64,000 nt of DNA, taken from Dipteris shenzhenensis. Taxonomy: Eukaryota; Polypodiophyta; Polypodiopsida; Gleicheniales. The notes beneath the pieces are model-generated. The model did no database searches, was not told the DNA's origin, and was given only the letters and a program-made list of their open reading frames with translations. Below are positions 32,336 to 43,412 of this stretch, piece after piece. Both the position numbers and the translations under genes were made by a program. The stretch lies in assembly GCA_047967505.1 (NCBI GenBank), contig CM106538.1. One strand, written 5' to 3'. Within the stretch, counting starts at the first letter, position 1. Each line of letters begins with the position of its first letter.

Positions 32336-33563
32336 ATATGCCTTGTAATAAACTTGGTAAGAAAATGTATTCATACTTCTAAAAGATAAAGAACTTGGCC
32401 ATGCCCATGAATTATTACATAAATAAGAATAGAAATTTGACTATTATGAAATTCAAAATGATGCTTAGGGGATGAGATTAATAGATCTCCTTGAATAGAG
32501 TGAGAAACTCATATAGTCATGATAACTAGGGAATAAAATTAATACATGTTCTTGAATAGTGTAAGATGAATTCATAGAGTGTAATGATTTATTAACCATC
32601 GAAGCAAAACATAGGATAAACTTACGTTATCTACAAGTCAAGGCTCATAAATGATAAAAGTAATATGGATGAGTATAAAGATATTTAAGATCATAAAGGC
32701 AAACAACTTATCATACTTGTTTCTCCTGAGATGGTTCCATTAAAGGAAATTGTTAAGCGTTCTTATTCTTAGATTATATACCTTGGAATTACTCTATAGT
32801 AGGTTATGAGCGATAATCTTTTACATTAAGAATAAGTAGACTTAAAGAATGTCATATTTAATAAATATCCATTTGTGTTATTTTATCTAGTGAGACATAG
32901 GCCTACTTAAAACCTAATATGAATCTCTTTTTTTTTTAACATGTAATTATTTCAAAGATCCACAATTAGTTTATGATTTTATTGCATATTATTATTTCTA
33001 ATGTTTTTTAAATTACATCAATTTAGAATTTTTTTTAATTTATAAATTTTATTGGAATTTATTTATTCTTATTTGATATTATGAATAATACAATGTAAAA
33101 AATATTATAAGAGAAGAGTATTAGTGATTTGCATAATCGACTACTTTAATAGTATTCAGATTTATTTATTTTCACACTCACCCATCCATGGTCCACTACG
33201 AGAGGCAAATCTGACCAGGGCCTATAATGTTTTAGTTTTAAATCAATATTATATCTATATATTTTATATAAGTAATTTAATAAATTTTAAATATACTAAA
33301 TGTACCATTTTTTAATGAATATATTAATTATAATTTATCATTATATCAACACATTTTAAATTTGTAAAGATAATATTATTCACATATTTTGTATAAATGA
33401 TTTTATGTATTTGTTCTTATATTCTTATATAAACACTACATATTCATATAGATTACATGATATATTTTACATCAACTATATGTTGTGGATGGATACGAGA
33501 TGTATAATTTTAACAATAGATTTGGTGTGTACAATCAAGATTTGGTGGATCCTATAGATTGGG
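32336..33563. other. AT-rich intergenic DNA
   Basis: No gene seen. A diverged ~65-bp tandem pair lies near 32465-32590 (GA(G/A)(T/A)AATA...CCTTGAATAG(A/T)GT). From 32930 to 33480 the sequence is strongly AT-rich with poly-T and ATATAT runs. Confidence 0.45.
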
Positions 33564-34136
33564 GGAAAATAGAATTTATCCTAGGATGGAGAGCCTTTGC
33601 TAGTAATGTCATGACATTTGTTTAAACTTCCTCCTATTCATGAGAGTATTATTGTATGGCTTTAGTGCCTTGGAAAATAGAATTTGTACTAGGATGGAGA
33701 GTCTTTGCTAGTAATGTCATGACATTTGTTTAAACTTCCTGCTATTCTAACTTCGTTCATATTCTATGGCTTTAGTGCCTTGGAAAATAGAATTTGTACT
33801 AGGATGGAGAGCCTTTGCTAGTAATGTCATGACGTTTGTTTAAACTTCTTCCTATTCTAACTTCGTTCATGAGAGCATTATTGTATGGCTTTAGTGCCTT
33901 GGAAAATAGAATTTGTACTAGGATGGAGAGCCTTTGCTAGTAATGTCATGACATTTGTTTAAACTTCCTCCTATTCTAACTTCATTCATGAGAGCATTAT
34001 CGTATGGATTTAGTGCCTTGGAAAATAGAATTTGTACTAGGATGGAGTCTTTGCTAGTAATGTCATGACATTTGTTTAAACTTCCTCCTATTCTAACTTC
34101 ATTCATGAGAGCATTATTGTATGGCTTTAGTGCCTT
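33564..34136 (+). repeat. ~110-119-bp minisatellite, five units
   Basis: Units starting GGAAAATAGAATTT occur at 33564, 33672, 33782, 33901 and 34020 and end TTTAGTGCCTT before 34137. The middle unit loses ~9 bp around ATTCATGAGAGCATTATTG. The longest units are nearly identical. A 62-codon minus-strand frame here is a repeat artefact. Confidence 0.92.
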
Positions 34137-35393
34137 GGAAAAAGTAAAAGATATTCAAATGCACTTAAAACTTTGTTTCTTGAGGTTCCAAAGTGTGCAT
34201 TGCATAGAAATGGTGTCTTGCAGGTGAAATCATTTCATCCAAGGGAGGGGGATGTCAATCAAAAAGATGTAGAACCACCATGACGTGTCTGCCATTGCGG
34301 CTCCATTTGTTGGTATATCAGGGATGCTAGTTCAGCATTAAGGTTTCTTGGGTTGGATCATAGCCGTTGAGGCTATTGTTGTAAGCTCTTTAAGCATGGA
34401 CCAAAGCAAGCTAATGGCATTCATTCTTGGTTGCCCAGGTTCTCTCCTTGTACTCATCGTCGTGTAGTGTCATTAAGTACAAAACTGGGGGAGACGCTGG
34501 ACACGAAGAATTATTATCTAGCAGAGGGTTCCTAGGTTGCTTCTACTCCCCACCAAATCACGTAAAAAATGCTTGCTACCCTGCTATCGGAACTGGTCCA
34601 ATCATGGTTAGGAGGAGCCACTCAAGGTCCTTTGGCACATCAAAAAAGATCACACTAGTCCTTTTCATCACAGAATCACAAAGGGATCCCTTGTATGCAG
34701 TCTGGCATCTGCAGTTGGAGTTCCACTTACAAAATCTATCATGGCCTAATTGTGTGGCATGACATGATCTTGCTAGCAAGCATCGACATTCAAGACTTAA
34801 AACCTTTTATGGCTTGTTTCTTGCATGGGAGGTTGGTCCTCAGCAGCTGCTCGATTCGAATGCAAATCACCATTACCTGGGCTTGCTGCCTGAAAGGTTG
34901 GAGAAGTGGAAACAATAGAGAAATTAAAACCATGAGCTGCCGTATTTAAATCATATGCTCCATCAACTGCATCATCTGAAGATAGATTACGGGTATCCAC
35001 GTCTTCTTGTGGGAGATTCAACATAACATATGGTTTGAATAAGGCAGCCCATGAAGCAACTTCTCTACGATATTCTCAAAACTTCTTCCCACTTTCACTA
35101 CAAGCTTCTCAACACAGCCCTTCTCCCAAAGAAGGCTGTCTTCTTCCCCTTGTTTCATTCTAACAATTGCCTGCCTCCATGTAATCCTTCATGGAAAGCT
35201 GCCCTTGAGGTATGGATGACAACATCTTCAAACAGCCCTTTGACATAGGGTAATATGCACCAAATTTTTCATTGGACGATTTGTGCCCACATAACCCATC
35301 TTCTTTGCATCAGCAAATGTTCTAGTGAGGCAGATTTTGAAGGAAATATGATTTACCATCCCAACCACAAAGGTATGCATAATACCATAGGTT
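34137..35393 (-). other. Intergenic region downstream of the PPR gene, with possible exon fragments
   Basis: No gene can be assembled. On the minus strand a 75-codon frame at 35024-34797 (MLNLPQEDVDTRNLSSDDAV...) and another at 34779-34576 (..CDSVMKRTSVIFFDVPKDLEW..) have ordinary protein composition but no family I know. In the first, the codons just upstream (YRREVASWAALFKPY) keep reading sensibly before a stop. They may be old exons or a pseudogene next to the PPR gene. Confidence 0.3.
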
Positions 35394-37853
35394 TCAGTAC
35401 TTCCATGCTTCTTGTTTCACTCTCATTGCCTCAATCTTCTTCTCATCTTCCAGCATGTGAGCATCTGCATAGATGTTAGACATCAAGACATAAACTGGAG
35501 CATCCTTTTCATCTAATCGCACTGCATGTTCAAAGGCTTGTCTTCCAAGCTCCACGTTACCCCACTTTCGACAAGCACCCAACACGGTATGCCACACCTC
35601 AAGATTAGGTTGGCAAGGCATCTTCTCCACCATAGCTACAGCCTCATTTAATCGGCCTGCACGCCCAAGGAGATCCACCATGCAAACATGGTGCTGGATA
35701 CTTGGAGTGATGCCATACTCTTTGCTCATGGCCTCAAAGTACTTCTGGCCCTTGTCCACAAGACCAGCATGATTGCAGACAGTAAGAATACTGAGGAATG
35801 TGACCCCATTGGGCTTTATACCTTCTCCTCTCATTCTCTCAAACATATGGAAAACAGTTTCAATTTCTCCTAACTGGGCATAGCCTGTAATTAATGCATT
35901 GCAAGAAACTACATCTTGAACTGGGAGCTGATCAAACACTTCACATGCTTTTGCTAGCAAGCCACATTTGGCATACATATCAACCAAGGTGTTGCCAACA
36001 TAAGGATCTCTTTCCATTTCCTGTCTGGATATCTCAGCATGCATTTCTTTGCCCTTGTCTATGGCTCCTACGCTGCCACAAGCTTTCAAACTGCAAAGAA
36101 ACGTGACAGCATCTGGAGAGACACCCTCCTGGTGCATCTGTTCAAAACAACTTAGTGCTTCCTCCCCAAGACCATACTCAGCATAACCTGTAATCAGAGC
36201 ATTCCACGAGACTACATCTCGAAGTGGAAGATTGTCAAACGTTTCTTGGGCTTTTGCAAGCAAGCCACATTTGGCATACATATCGACCAAGGTGTTGCCA
36301 ACGGAAGGGTCTCTCTCCAACTCCCGTTTGGCAATCTCAGCATGTATTTCTTGACCCTTGTCTACTGCTCCTATGCTACCACAAGCTTTTAAGCTGCAAA
36401 AAAAAGAGACAGCATCTGGAGATATACCCTCCCGTTGCATTTGGTCAAAACAATTCAACGCTTCCTTACCCAGCCCGTGTTCAATATATCCTGCCATTAA
36501 TGAATTCCAGGAGACTACATTTCGAACTGGAAGCTTGCCAAGCACATCCCGGGCTCTTGCAAGTGAGCCACATTTGGCATACATATCCACCAAAGTGTTG
36601 CCAAGAAAAATCTCTCTTTCCAGCCCCTTTCTGGTAATCTCAGCATGTATTTCCCGGCCCTTGTCTATGGCACCTATGCTGCCGCAAGCTTTCAAGCTGC
36701 AAATAAACGTAGCAGCATCTGGAGAGACACCTTCTGACTGCATCTGTTGGAAACAATTCAGTGCTTCCTGACCAAACCCCAGTTCAGCATATCCCGCAAT
36801 TAGTGCAGTCCACAGGACGACATCTCGAACTGGAAGCCTGTCAAACAATTCCTGTGCTTTTGTGAGCGAGCCACATTTGGCATACATATCAACCAAAGAA
36901 CCACATACAAAAGGATCTCTTTCCAATCCCTTTCTGGCAAGCTCTGCATGTATTTCACAGCCCTTGTCTATGGATCTTATGTTGCTACAAGCTTTCAAGC
37001 TGCAAACAAATGTGACAATATTTGGAGACACCCCCTCCACTTGCATTTGTTCGAAACAGTTCAGCGCTTCCTCACCGAGACCCTGTTCAGCATATCCTGC
37101 AATTAGTGCAGTCCATGAGACTACATCTCGCACTGAAAGCCTGTCAAACACTTCTTGTGCCTTTGCAAGTGAGCCACATTTGGCATACATATTGAGCAAA
37201 GTGCTGCCAACAAAAGGACCTGTTTCCAACCCGTTCCTGGCAATTTCAGTGTGTATTTGTCGGCCTCTTTCCACGTCTTTCAGCCGAGCACAAGCCTTCA
37301 GTACGGCCACAAACGTATACTTGCTAGGATGTACAAAATCCTCTTGCATTTTCTGGTAGAGGTTGAGGGCATGCTGTGACTCCCCACGTTCAATATAACC
37401 CATGATCAGTGAGGTCCAAGAATACTCATTTGGGTCGAGTAACCTGTTAAATACATGCAGGGCATCGCATATGCTTCCACATTCTACTAGTGTTACGACA
37501 AGGTAGCTCCCTAGAAATCTATGAGTTTCCAACCCGCTTTTGCACATGCAGGCATGCAAGTGCTTGGCATACGCTAGCTTTCTCTCTTTTCTGCACTTCT
37601 GCAAAAGTGGTATAAAATTCTCAACCGAAGGTAGCTGGGGCACCCGTTCCAAAGAAGTTCGTTCCTCAAAGCTCAGCATCTCCGAACCTGGCAGTCCTCG
37701 GACATGAGATGCGTTCACCTTTAGTCTAAACCTAAAGCTGGCCTTGCAATTGCCACCACTCTCCACTGAGCCACGGTCTTCAGAGTTTAACTGGGCCTGA
37801 ATAATGGATTCTCTGGCCCAGCTCATTCCGTCGCTTCTGGACTCCTTCTGCAT
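35394..37853 (-). CDS. PLS-class pentatricopeptide repeat protein with truncated E motif
   Basis: 819 residues in one open frame. PPR proteins of this class bind organellar RNA in chloroplast or mitochondrion, most as C/U editing factors. Residues ~75-750 are tandem PPR motifs of alternating P, L and S type. Five triplets repeat at about 101 residues, each with the L-motif MYAKCG (near residues 222, 323, 424, 525, 626) and a DVVSWNALI-like turn. Residues 753-800 match the E1 motif (VWHTVLGACRKWGNVELG...VYVLMSNIYADA). The following E2 motif stops at KQEAWKY, where relatives usually continue KKPG, so there is no E+ or DYW domain. The start is the first Met of the frame. The frame is open upstream to a stop next to a possible splice acceptor (ACATAG, near 37911), so an upstream exon cannot be excluded. 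The N-terminus is not a clear transit peptide. Confidence 0.9.
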   Translation of the reverse strand: MQKESRSDGMSWARESIIQAQLNSEDRGSVESGGNCKASFRFRLKVNASHVRGLPGSEMLSFEERTSLERVPQLPSVENFIPLLQKCRKERKLAYAKHLHACMCKSGLETHRFLGSYLVVTLVECGSICDALHVFNRLLDPNEYSWTSLIMGYIERGESQHALNLYQKMQEDFVHPSKYTFVAVLKACARLKDVERGRQIHTEIARNGLETGPFVGSTLLNMYAKCGSLAKAQEVFDRLSVRDVVSWTALIAGYAEQGLGEEALNCFEQMQVEGVSPNIVTFVCSLKACSNIRSIDKGCEIHAELARKGLERDPFVCGSLVDMYAKCGSLTKAQELFDRLPVRDVVLWTALIAGYAELGFGQEALNCFQQMQSEGVSPDAATFICSLKACGSIGAIDKGREIHAEITRKGLEREIFLGNTLVDMYAKCGSLARARDVLGKLPVRNVVSWNSLMAGYIEHGLGKEALNCFDQMQREGISPDAVSFFCSLKACGSIGAVDKGQEIHAEIAKRELERDPSVGNTLVDMYAKCGLLAKAQETFDNLPLRDVVSWNALITGYAEYGLGEEALSCFEQMHQEGVSPDAVTFLCSLKACGSVGAIDKGKEMHAEISRQEMERDPYVGNTLVDMYAKCGLLAKACEVFDQLPVQDVVSCNALITGYAQLGEIETVFHMFERMRGEGIKPNGVTFLSILTVCNHAGLVDKGQKYFEAMSKEYGITPSIQHHVCMVDLLGRAGRLNEAVAMVEKMPCQPNLEVWHTVLGACRKWGNVELGRQAFEHAVRLDEKDAPVYVLMSNIYADAHMLEDEKKIEAMRVKQEAWKY

Positions 37854-38290
37854 GTCTTTGCAACCTGGCAGCAGTCTAACAATAGCGACTGCTTGGCAAT
37901 GCTATGTGTAAATCTGTTAAACCGAATACAGGATTGTCAGACTAGCCAAATATACATTTCTACAGCTTTACCGGTTGCAAATGATTTTGCAGAACACTTA
38001 CAATGCTCTTTGGTTGTCCTACTGTGAGGGGTCCGTGGAATATTCATGCTATAAGTGCTCCGTCCTTAGATGGCAGGTACTGACTGAAATTCGAGGTCTG
38101 TCCTGCAGTACCTACACTCGAGCTTTCTAAGAAACTTCGAGTAGGGAGCTCCGGCACCGGTTTGAGGATCGTAAAACTCTGGTCCTGGCGGACAATCGCT
38201 CCACTGCCTCCCTGAGTCGCTTGCCATGGAGCCTCATGCGAAGCCTGGGAATGATTGTGAGTCACATACTCCATCTTTTTTTTGGCCTGG
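37854..38290 (-). other. Upstream region of the PPR gene with a small open frame
   Basis: A 76-codon minus-strand frame, 38274-38044 (MEYVTHNHSQASHEAPWQ...), has balanced composition and could be a 5' exon or an upstream open frame of the PPR transcript. I recognise no motif in it and see no clear donor site. Confidence 0.3.
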
Positions 38291-39678
38291 ATTTTGTGAA
38301 AGCAGATATTGTGTCATTTTTATTGTGAGTTTTATTGGTTTTTTGTTGCCTGCCGCTTTGGTTGGAAATCTTACATTTTCCCACATTTGTATTGGTAGCA
38401 AGCAAACAACTTACTTGCAAAGAAGAGAATGATGAGGTGAATTCATACAAAGTATCTAAAGATGCTAAAAACTCTCTACCCTCACCATACAATGTTGCCA
38501 TTGCAAAAGCCATCATCCCATCAAAAGAGAATTTTATGGGGCGGGGGCAATTCAATGATCTCTTTAAGTATCACTCAATTATCCGATTGCGCACCTCATA
38601 GATTTGCTTTCAAGGGAAAATTACTTTGCAAGTATGGTACTTACCCAAAGTATCCCAATTTCTTGAAAGGAGACAGAGCTGCAGTAAGTTAATTTGACAA
38701 TCATTTGATATTTACTTCCTTGAGAACTATACAATTGCATTGTGTGCTCACTCAATTCATAATTTCTCTTCATTGCAGTTATCATTTGGGAATGAGAGAA
38801 CAGCCACTCTCACTCAACTTATTCAAGAGTTCTGATGAAGAATGTGTGGTTATGTACATCTTGAAGAATGTATCATTCTTGAAGGCAAAGGGGACCCTTT
38901 GTGTCTTTGACTTTACCATTTTAGCAAATGTTTCTGATGGGCCAACAAAGGATGATTTAAAGGCAGATTTTATGAGCCAAGTCTCACCATTGGGCTATGG
39001 AACGAAGATAATTGTATTAGAATACTCCGTTGATACTAATATATCACCACACATACTGACAACAACTACCTTTTGCAATTGCAGGTATTCAGTATTTTGC
39101 ACTTTAGAAATGTGAACGATGACTTCATCGACCACGTTTATGATGCTTGTGGAGGTGTTCATGTAAGCATGGACCCACTTTTCCCTTATTGCTATTCTTG
39201 CCAAAGCCCGCAAAGCATTGAGCAAGTTCCTTCTCTCACTAGCGACATTGTGCAACGTGGAGGTGAACAAGTGCCCGTCCACATCAGAGGGACATATGTT
39301 GACATTGTCCTTCGCTTACCTTTTCCCTTCCTCCAACTATACGAGGAAGACTTGATGATGGCTAGAAACAATCTTAACACTACTAAACCTAGTGGAAGCT
39401 TTACCATTAATAGCTTTGGGTTTGTTACTGCATTCGATGTGAATGCATTATGTACGTTGTATTTTTGTGAAATGTATGACATATTTTCTCTATGATTGTA
39501 AGCTCCTTGCTACATGTTAAAATTCGAAAAGACTCCAAATGCTTTCACTTTCAATTCCATGAAATTAAAACTATTGGTGGATCAAATTCTTCTATAGAGT
39601 ATAAACATGGACATATGCCGACTTCTCCATTAAAAAGAATTAGTTTTTGAGAATTGTAAGACTATTCTTTTAAATCCA
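38291..39678 (+). pseudogene. Uncharacterised coding remnant upstream of the Helitron Rep/helicase
   Basis: Plus-strand frames with protein-like composition follow each other: 38335-38601 (KENDEVNSYKVSKDAK.., PSKENFMGRGQFNDL), 38705-39115 (EECVVMYILKNVSFLKAKG, FDFTILANVSDGPTKDDLKA) and 39073-39495 (DPLFPYCYSCQSPQSIEQVP, GGEQVPVHIRGTYVDIVLRL). They share direction and base composition with the Helitron gene that follows. Plant Helitrons often carry accessory genes such as RPA-like proteins. I could not confirm an OB-fold, so I leave the function open. The CxxC pair (YCYSCQSP) is the only motif seen. Confidence 0.4.
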
Positions 39679-42600
39679 ATGAACAAAAATGTTCTCATGT
39701 GCCTCCTCCATTTTTTCCCAACTCTTACATATGAACAACTACTTAAGACCATGTTTGACAACATTGCGAATGCATGGGAAACAAAAAACGCTCCATGGCA
39801 CATGTTCACTTCAATTCAGAAAGATTATTCCTTCACAATTGAAAGTGTCCAAAGTTGGTCTCTTAACTCACCAGCATCTCCTACATTAGTTGTGGACATT
39901 CTTCAATGCTTTCACTCAATGTTTGGATCATCTTTTGCTCTACTCATGTACGATGGAATTAAGCTTTCAAAGAAGCATACAATAGGGAAGCAAAAAGAAA
40001 GCAATATATGCACTTTGATAATAAATGAATCAAACAATATTTGCAGAATTACACCATTGATTCATTTGGATGCAAACCTTACTTACAATAAATGGTCTTT
40101 CGAAGACGATTTACTTCTAAAAGCACTTATCAAGCAAAATTCTTGCCTTCTTGCTAGAGAAATAGTTGCTTTATTCACAAGCAACTCTTCCTTGTTCGAA
40201 CACAAAACTCAAGCAATCATCAACAAAGTTTACAAGCTTCGCCCAATTGTTCTACAACCAATTTGCTCTCCTGCAATAACAACTCCAACAATACAAACTT
40301 CTACACTTCAAGTACAAGTTGTTGGGCAAAAGAGAAAAAGAAAACATGTTTCATATGAACAACAATACTTCACAAAAGTGTTGGACACTCCAACTTTTCC
40401 ATGTATATGTTGCGGTTCATTGAAATTTCGCAGCAAAATGAAGAAACTAAAGTCAAAATTGGCAATATTTCTCCAAGGCAATGAAATAGATGTAGCAACC
40501 ACACAATCATCAATTAAGATCTCATGTACACTTTGCCACAAAGATGTTAAGAATGAAAATATCCCTTTACTATCTTAAAAAAAAATGCAAATGGTTCAAA
40601 AACTAAATTCACAAGCAATCTATATGATATTGAAGCATGCTTAATATCAATCAGAATACCATTTGCTCAAATTCGAGAGCTAACATATGAAAGTCAATAT
40701 GGACTACATGGGAGCATTGTGAATGTATTTGCTGACGTTGATAGAGCACAACAAGTGCTGCCAAGGTTCTTAACTGACCATGATACAATTGGCGTAGCAC
40801 TCAAGTGTGATCTTTCATTCAAACATAATTACATCAGTGGTATTGTGCAGCCAACTTTTACTATGCTTGCATTGAAAGAGTTGTTGTCAACTCCCTTGTA
40901 TCAAGAAAACAACGTATGTATAAATCATCTTGGGAGAAACATGTACAAACCATACACGCAATAGACAAAGCACATGAAAATAATGAACAACACTTTGAAG
41001 AAACTATGGAAGAACAACTCCTCACCGATACTTTAGTTCATGGGATCTACACCAGTCAACAAGTTGTTGACTTTGAAGGTCAAACTATTGCAGTTGCACC
41101 CTCCGAAAGGATTTTCACCATTGGGCATTTTCAAAGGTAAATTTTGTGAAGAACTATCATTTCCCAAGCTTTTCTTTTGGAACCCACGAAAATACAACAT
41201 TCCAAATATCTCCTATCAAGACATCGCGAGGTGGGAGTTAACAAATGCGGACCGCCGCTTTGCTCTATGTATAGAGAACCTCTTCTTCAAAACAATGAAA
41301 ATTTTGGTAAGACAAGTTCTATCGTCATCTTGGGTTTGAATGAGAAAATCCCAAACAAAAGGAATAGCACTTCAAGCAAAGGATATCCTCTTATATACAA
41401 ACATTTAGAAGCTACTTCATTCAAGCATAGGGAATCAAGACTTCTCACACCTAAGAACTTTAGCTGACTACAAGCACTATCTATACAAAGCATTTTCTCA
41501 ATGTTGAGGCAACTAGGTCTCCCAACCTTCTTTGTCACGCTATTTGTAGCGGAAAAATATGGAAACCTTTGATCGAAGCAATTCAAAATTTGAATGGAAT
41601 CACCACAGACAAATGGCCGAAGACACAAGTGGAAATACGCCATCTTCTTCGTTCTGATCCTGTCATTTCAGCCCAATATTATGTGCATAGATTTCAAACC
41701 CTTAAAAAGCGTGTTAAGAAGAAACTATTCTAGGAAAGATAAATGATTTATACTTCTAACCGAGTTCCAAGATAGAGAGAGTCAACATGATGGCCTTCTA
41801 TGGATTGAAAATGCACCCACTTTTGGAATATCTTCGAATGACGACATTGAAGCTTTTGCTGTTGACAAATACATTTCAACAGACATCTCACAATTTCCTT
41901 GTGAGCAAAAAGACATCCAAGTACACAAGCATCGTAAAACGTGCTTCAAAAAAATAATAAATCTCAATTTGGTTACCCCTAACCACCCATGTCTTGCACA
42001 AAAGTCTTGCTTCTGTTGCAACATGACTCAAAAACCAATATTCTTAAAAACCAAATAAAAACCATTAATTCAACTTTGCTAAAGGAAGACACACAATCAT
42101 TAGACTACAATGGATACTTGGCCGCTATAAATCTAGTAGAAGAAGAATACATATTTGCTCTGTAAGCCACAACCAACACTTTTCTTGAAAAGACAACCCA
42201 AAGACATTTACACTAACAACTTCAATCCTAATTTGTCAAGGTTATGGGGTGCAAACACTAATGTGCAATTCATACTTAATACTCATGGTGATGCAGCTTA
42301 ATGTACATCTTACATGACAAAAGTAGACAAAGAAACCATTTTGCAATTAAAGAAGCTCTGTCACAAAGCATAAACTCGAATGCACCACCTAACGAACGTA
42401 TTAGAAGGCAATGCAATCTTTAATACTCAGTATATAAGTTCACAACAAGTAGTGTATCTAGCACTGTACTTGCCACTCTCTACTTCAACATGGAAATTCC
42501 AATACATTAACACAAATCCACCAGAGAAATGAACATTGTTGCCAAAATGCAGAGAGCAACTACAAAAACTAAACCCTCAAAGTAAAAACATTTTCTTTGA

Positions 42601-43215
42601 CGACATTATTACAAAGTATTTGCAACATCCAAATGATTTACACAATTTTTGTTTGGCCACTTTCGTTAGCAACTACACGATTAATGTGAACACAACCAAG
42701 AAAAGGAAAAAGGAAAAATCATACAGTTCAACAACTATAATCAGATAAAGGACCCTAAAAACTACAATAGGGAACTATGTCTTCTATTCCTCCCATATCA
42801 CCTCATCGAGCCAACTCTTGAAAACATAACTTCCACATGGCCCAATATGTACCACAACAACAAACATATCACAGATCTAAACAAAGCACAATTCAACAAA
42901 CTCATTCCAAAAATACCAACAAATTCATCAAATAGTTGCACTAACACCACATCATCAGCTGATCTTCACAAAAACACAAATGTAGAGGCATACGACATTG
43001 GAATTGACATGCCAAACCCTCCAAGAACAAGTCAATTTCTCAACAACTCTTTGTTGACATGTAAAATTGTGTCTAACAATGACTATTAAGTTAACTTTAG
43101 AAACCTGCACAATGACTAATTGTGGAAGACATAATGCCGGGGAAAAGAATTTATCCAACAAAAGCATTTCATCTTTCCTGGACAGGCAATGCAGGAAAAG
43201 GCAAAACATTCACAC
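39679..43215 (+). pseudogene. Helitron Rep/helicase pseudogene, N-terminal part to Walker A
   Basis: Encodes the single-strand nicking and helicase protein of Helitrons. 39679-40578 is open (299 codons) and ends with two CxxC pairs (CICCGSLKFRS, CTLCHKDVKNENIPLLS) typical of the N-terminal zinc region. 40590-40964 in the next frame matches the usual Helitron block (SIRIPFAQIRELTYESQYG, HGSIVNVFADVDRAQQVLPR). 41480-41580 has the Helitron-like N domain (LRQLGLPTFF), and 41760-41820 the Rep HUH region (EFQDRES..LLW). 42200-42320 has DIYTNNFNPNLSRLWGANTN and the SYMTK tyrosine region, and 43185-43215 the helicase Walker A (TGNAGKGKTF). Many frameshifts and stops; not functional. The piece at 39679-40300 before the zinc region is unassigned. 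Confidence 0.88.
43211..43215 (+). repeat. Target-site duplication, left (CACAC)
   Basis: CACAC directly before the Copia C 5' LTR, repeated at 49139-49143 after the 3' LTR. It lies in the Helitron helicase coding sequence directly after the Walker A codons. Confidence 0.92.
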
Positions 43216-43392
43216 TGTGGGGCTTAAAGGTCATTGTGTGCCCCGGTTATGTACAATACTCAAACACATATATAAATGAATGAAAAAGAAGATTAGGGTG
43301 GTTCTGCACCCACCAAAACTTGTGGCTCTCTGTCTCTCTCTCTCTCTCTCTCTCTTCTTCTTCCGTTCTTGCTTCCGTTGAGAGCACTCTCA
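43216..43392 (+). repeat. 5' LTR of Copia C
   Basis: It runs from TGTGGGGCTTAAAGGTCATT to ...GAGAGCACTCTCA. It contains a (CT)n run near 43333-43358. The ATATATAAATGAATG word near 43268 is a possible TATA region for element transcription. Confidence 0.93.
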
Positions 43393-43412
43393 ACTAGTAT
43401 CAGAGCTCGGGT
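43393..43412 (+). promoter_or_regulatory. Primer-binding site of Copia C
   Basis: ACTAGTATCAGAGCTCGGGT directly follows the LTR. TATCAGAGC matches the initiator-Met-tRNA type used by plant Copia elements, with TAG in place of the usual TGG at the start. Confidence 0.8.

Noticed and set aside
33918-34106. 62-codon minus-strand frame with repeated peptide
   Set aside because: It lies wholly in the minisatellite and repeats with it.
35894-37359. Plus-strand open frames of 70-165 codons over the PPR gene
   Set aside because: Antisense shadows of the repeated PPR codons; their own repetition at 303 bp shows this.
39700-40000. OTU protease-like domain before the Helitron zinc region
   Set aside because: The idea came from known Helitron fusions; I could not identify the catalytic Cys and His with any confidence.
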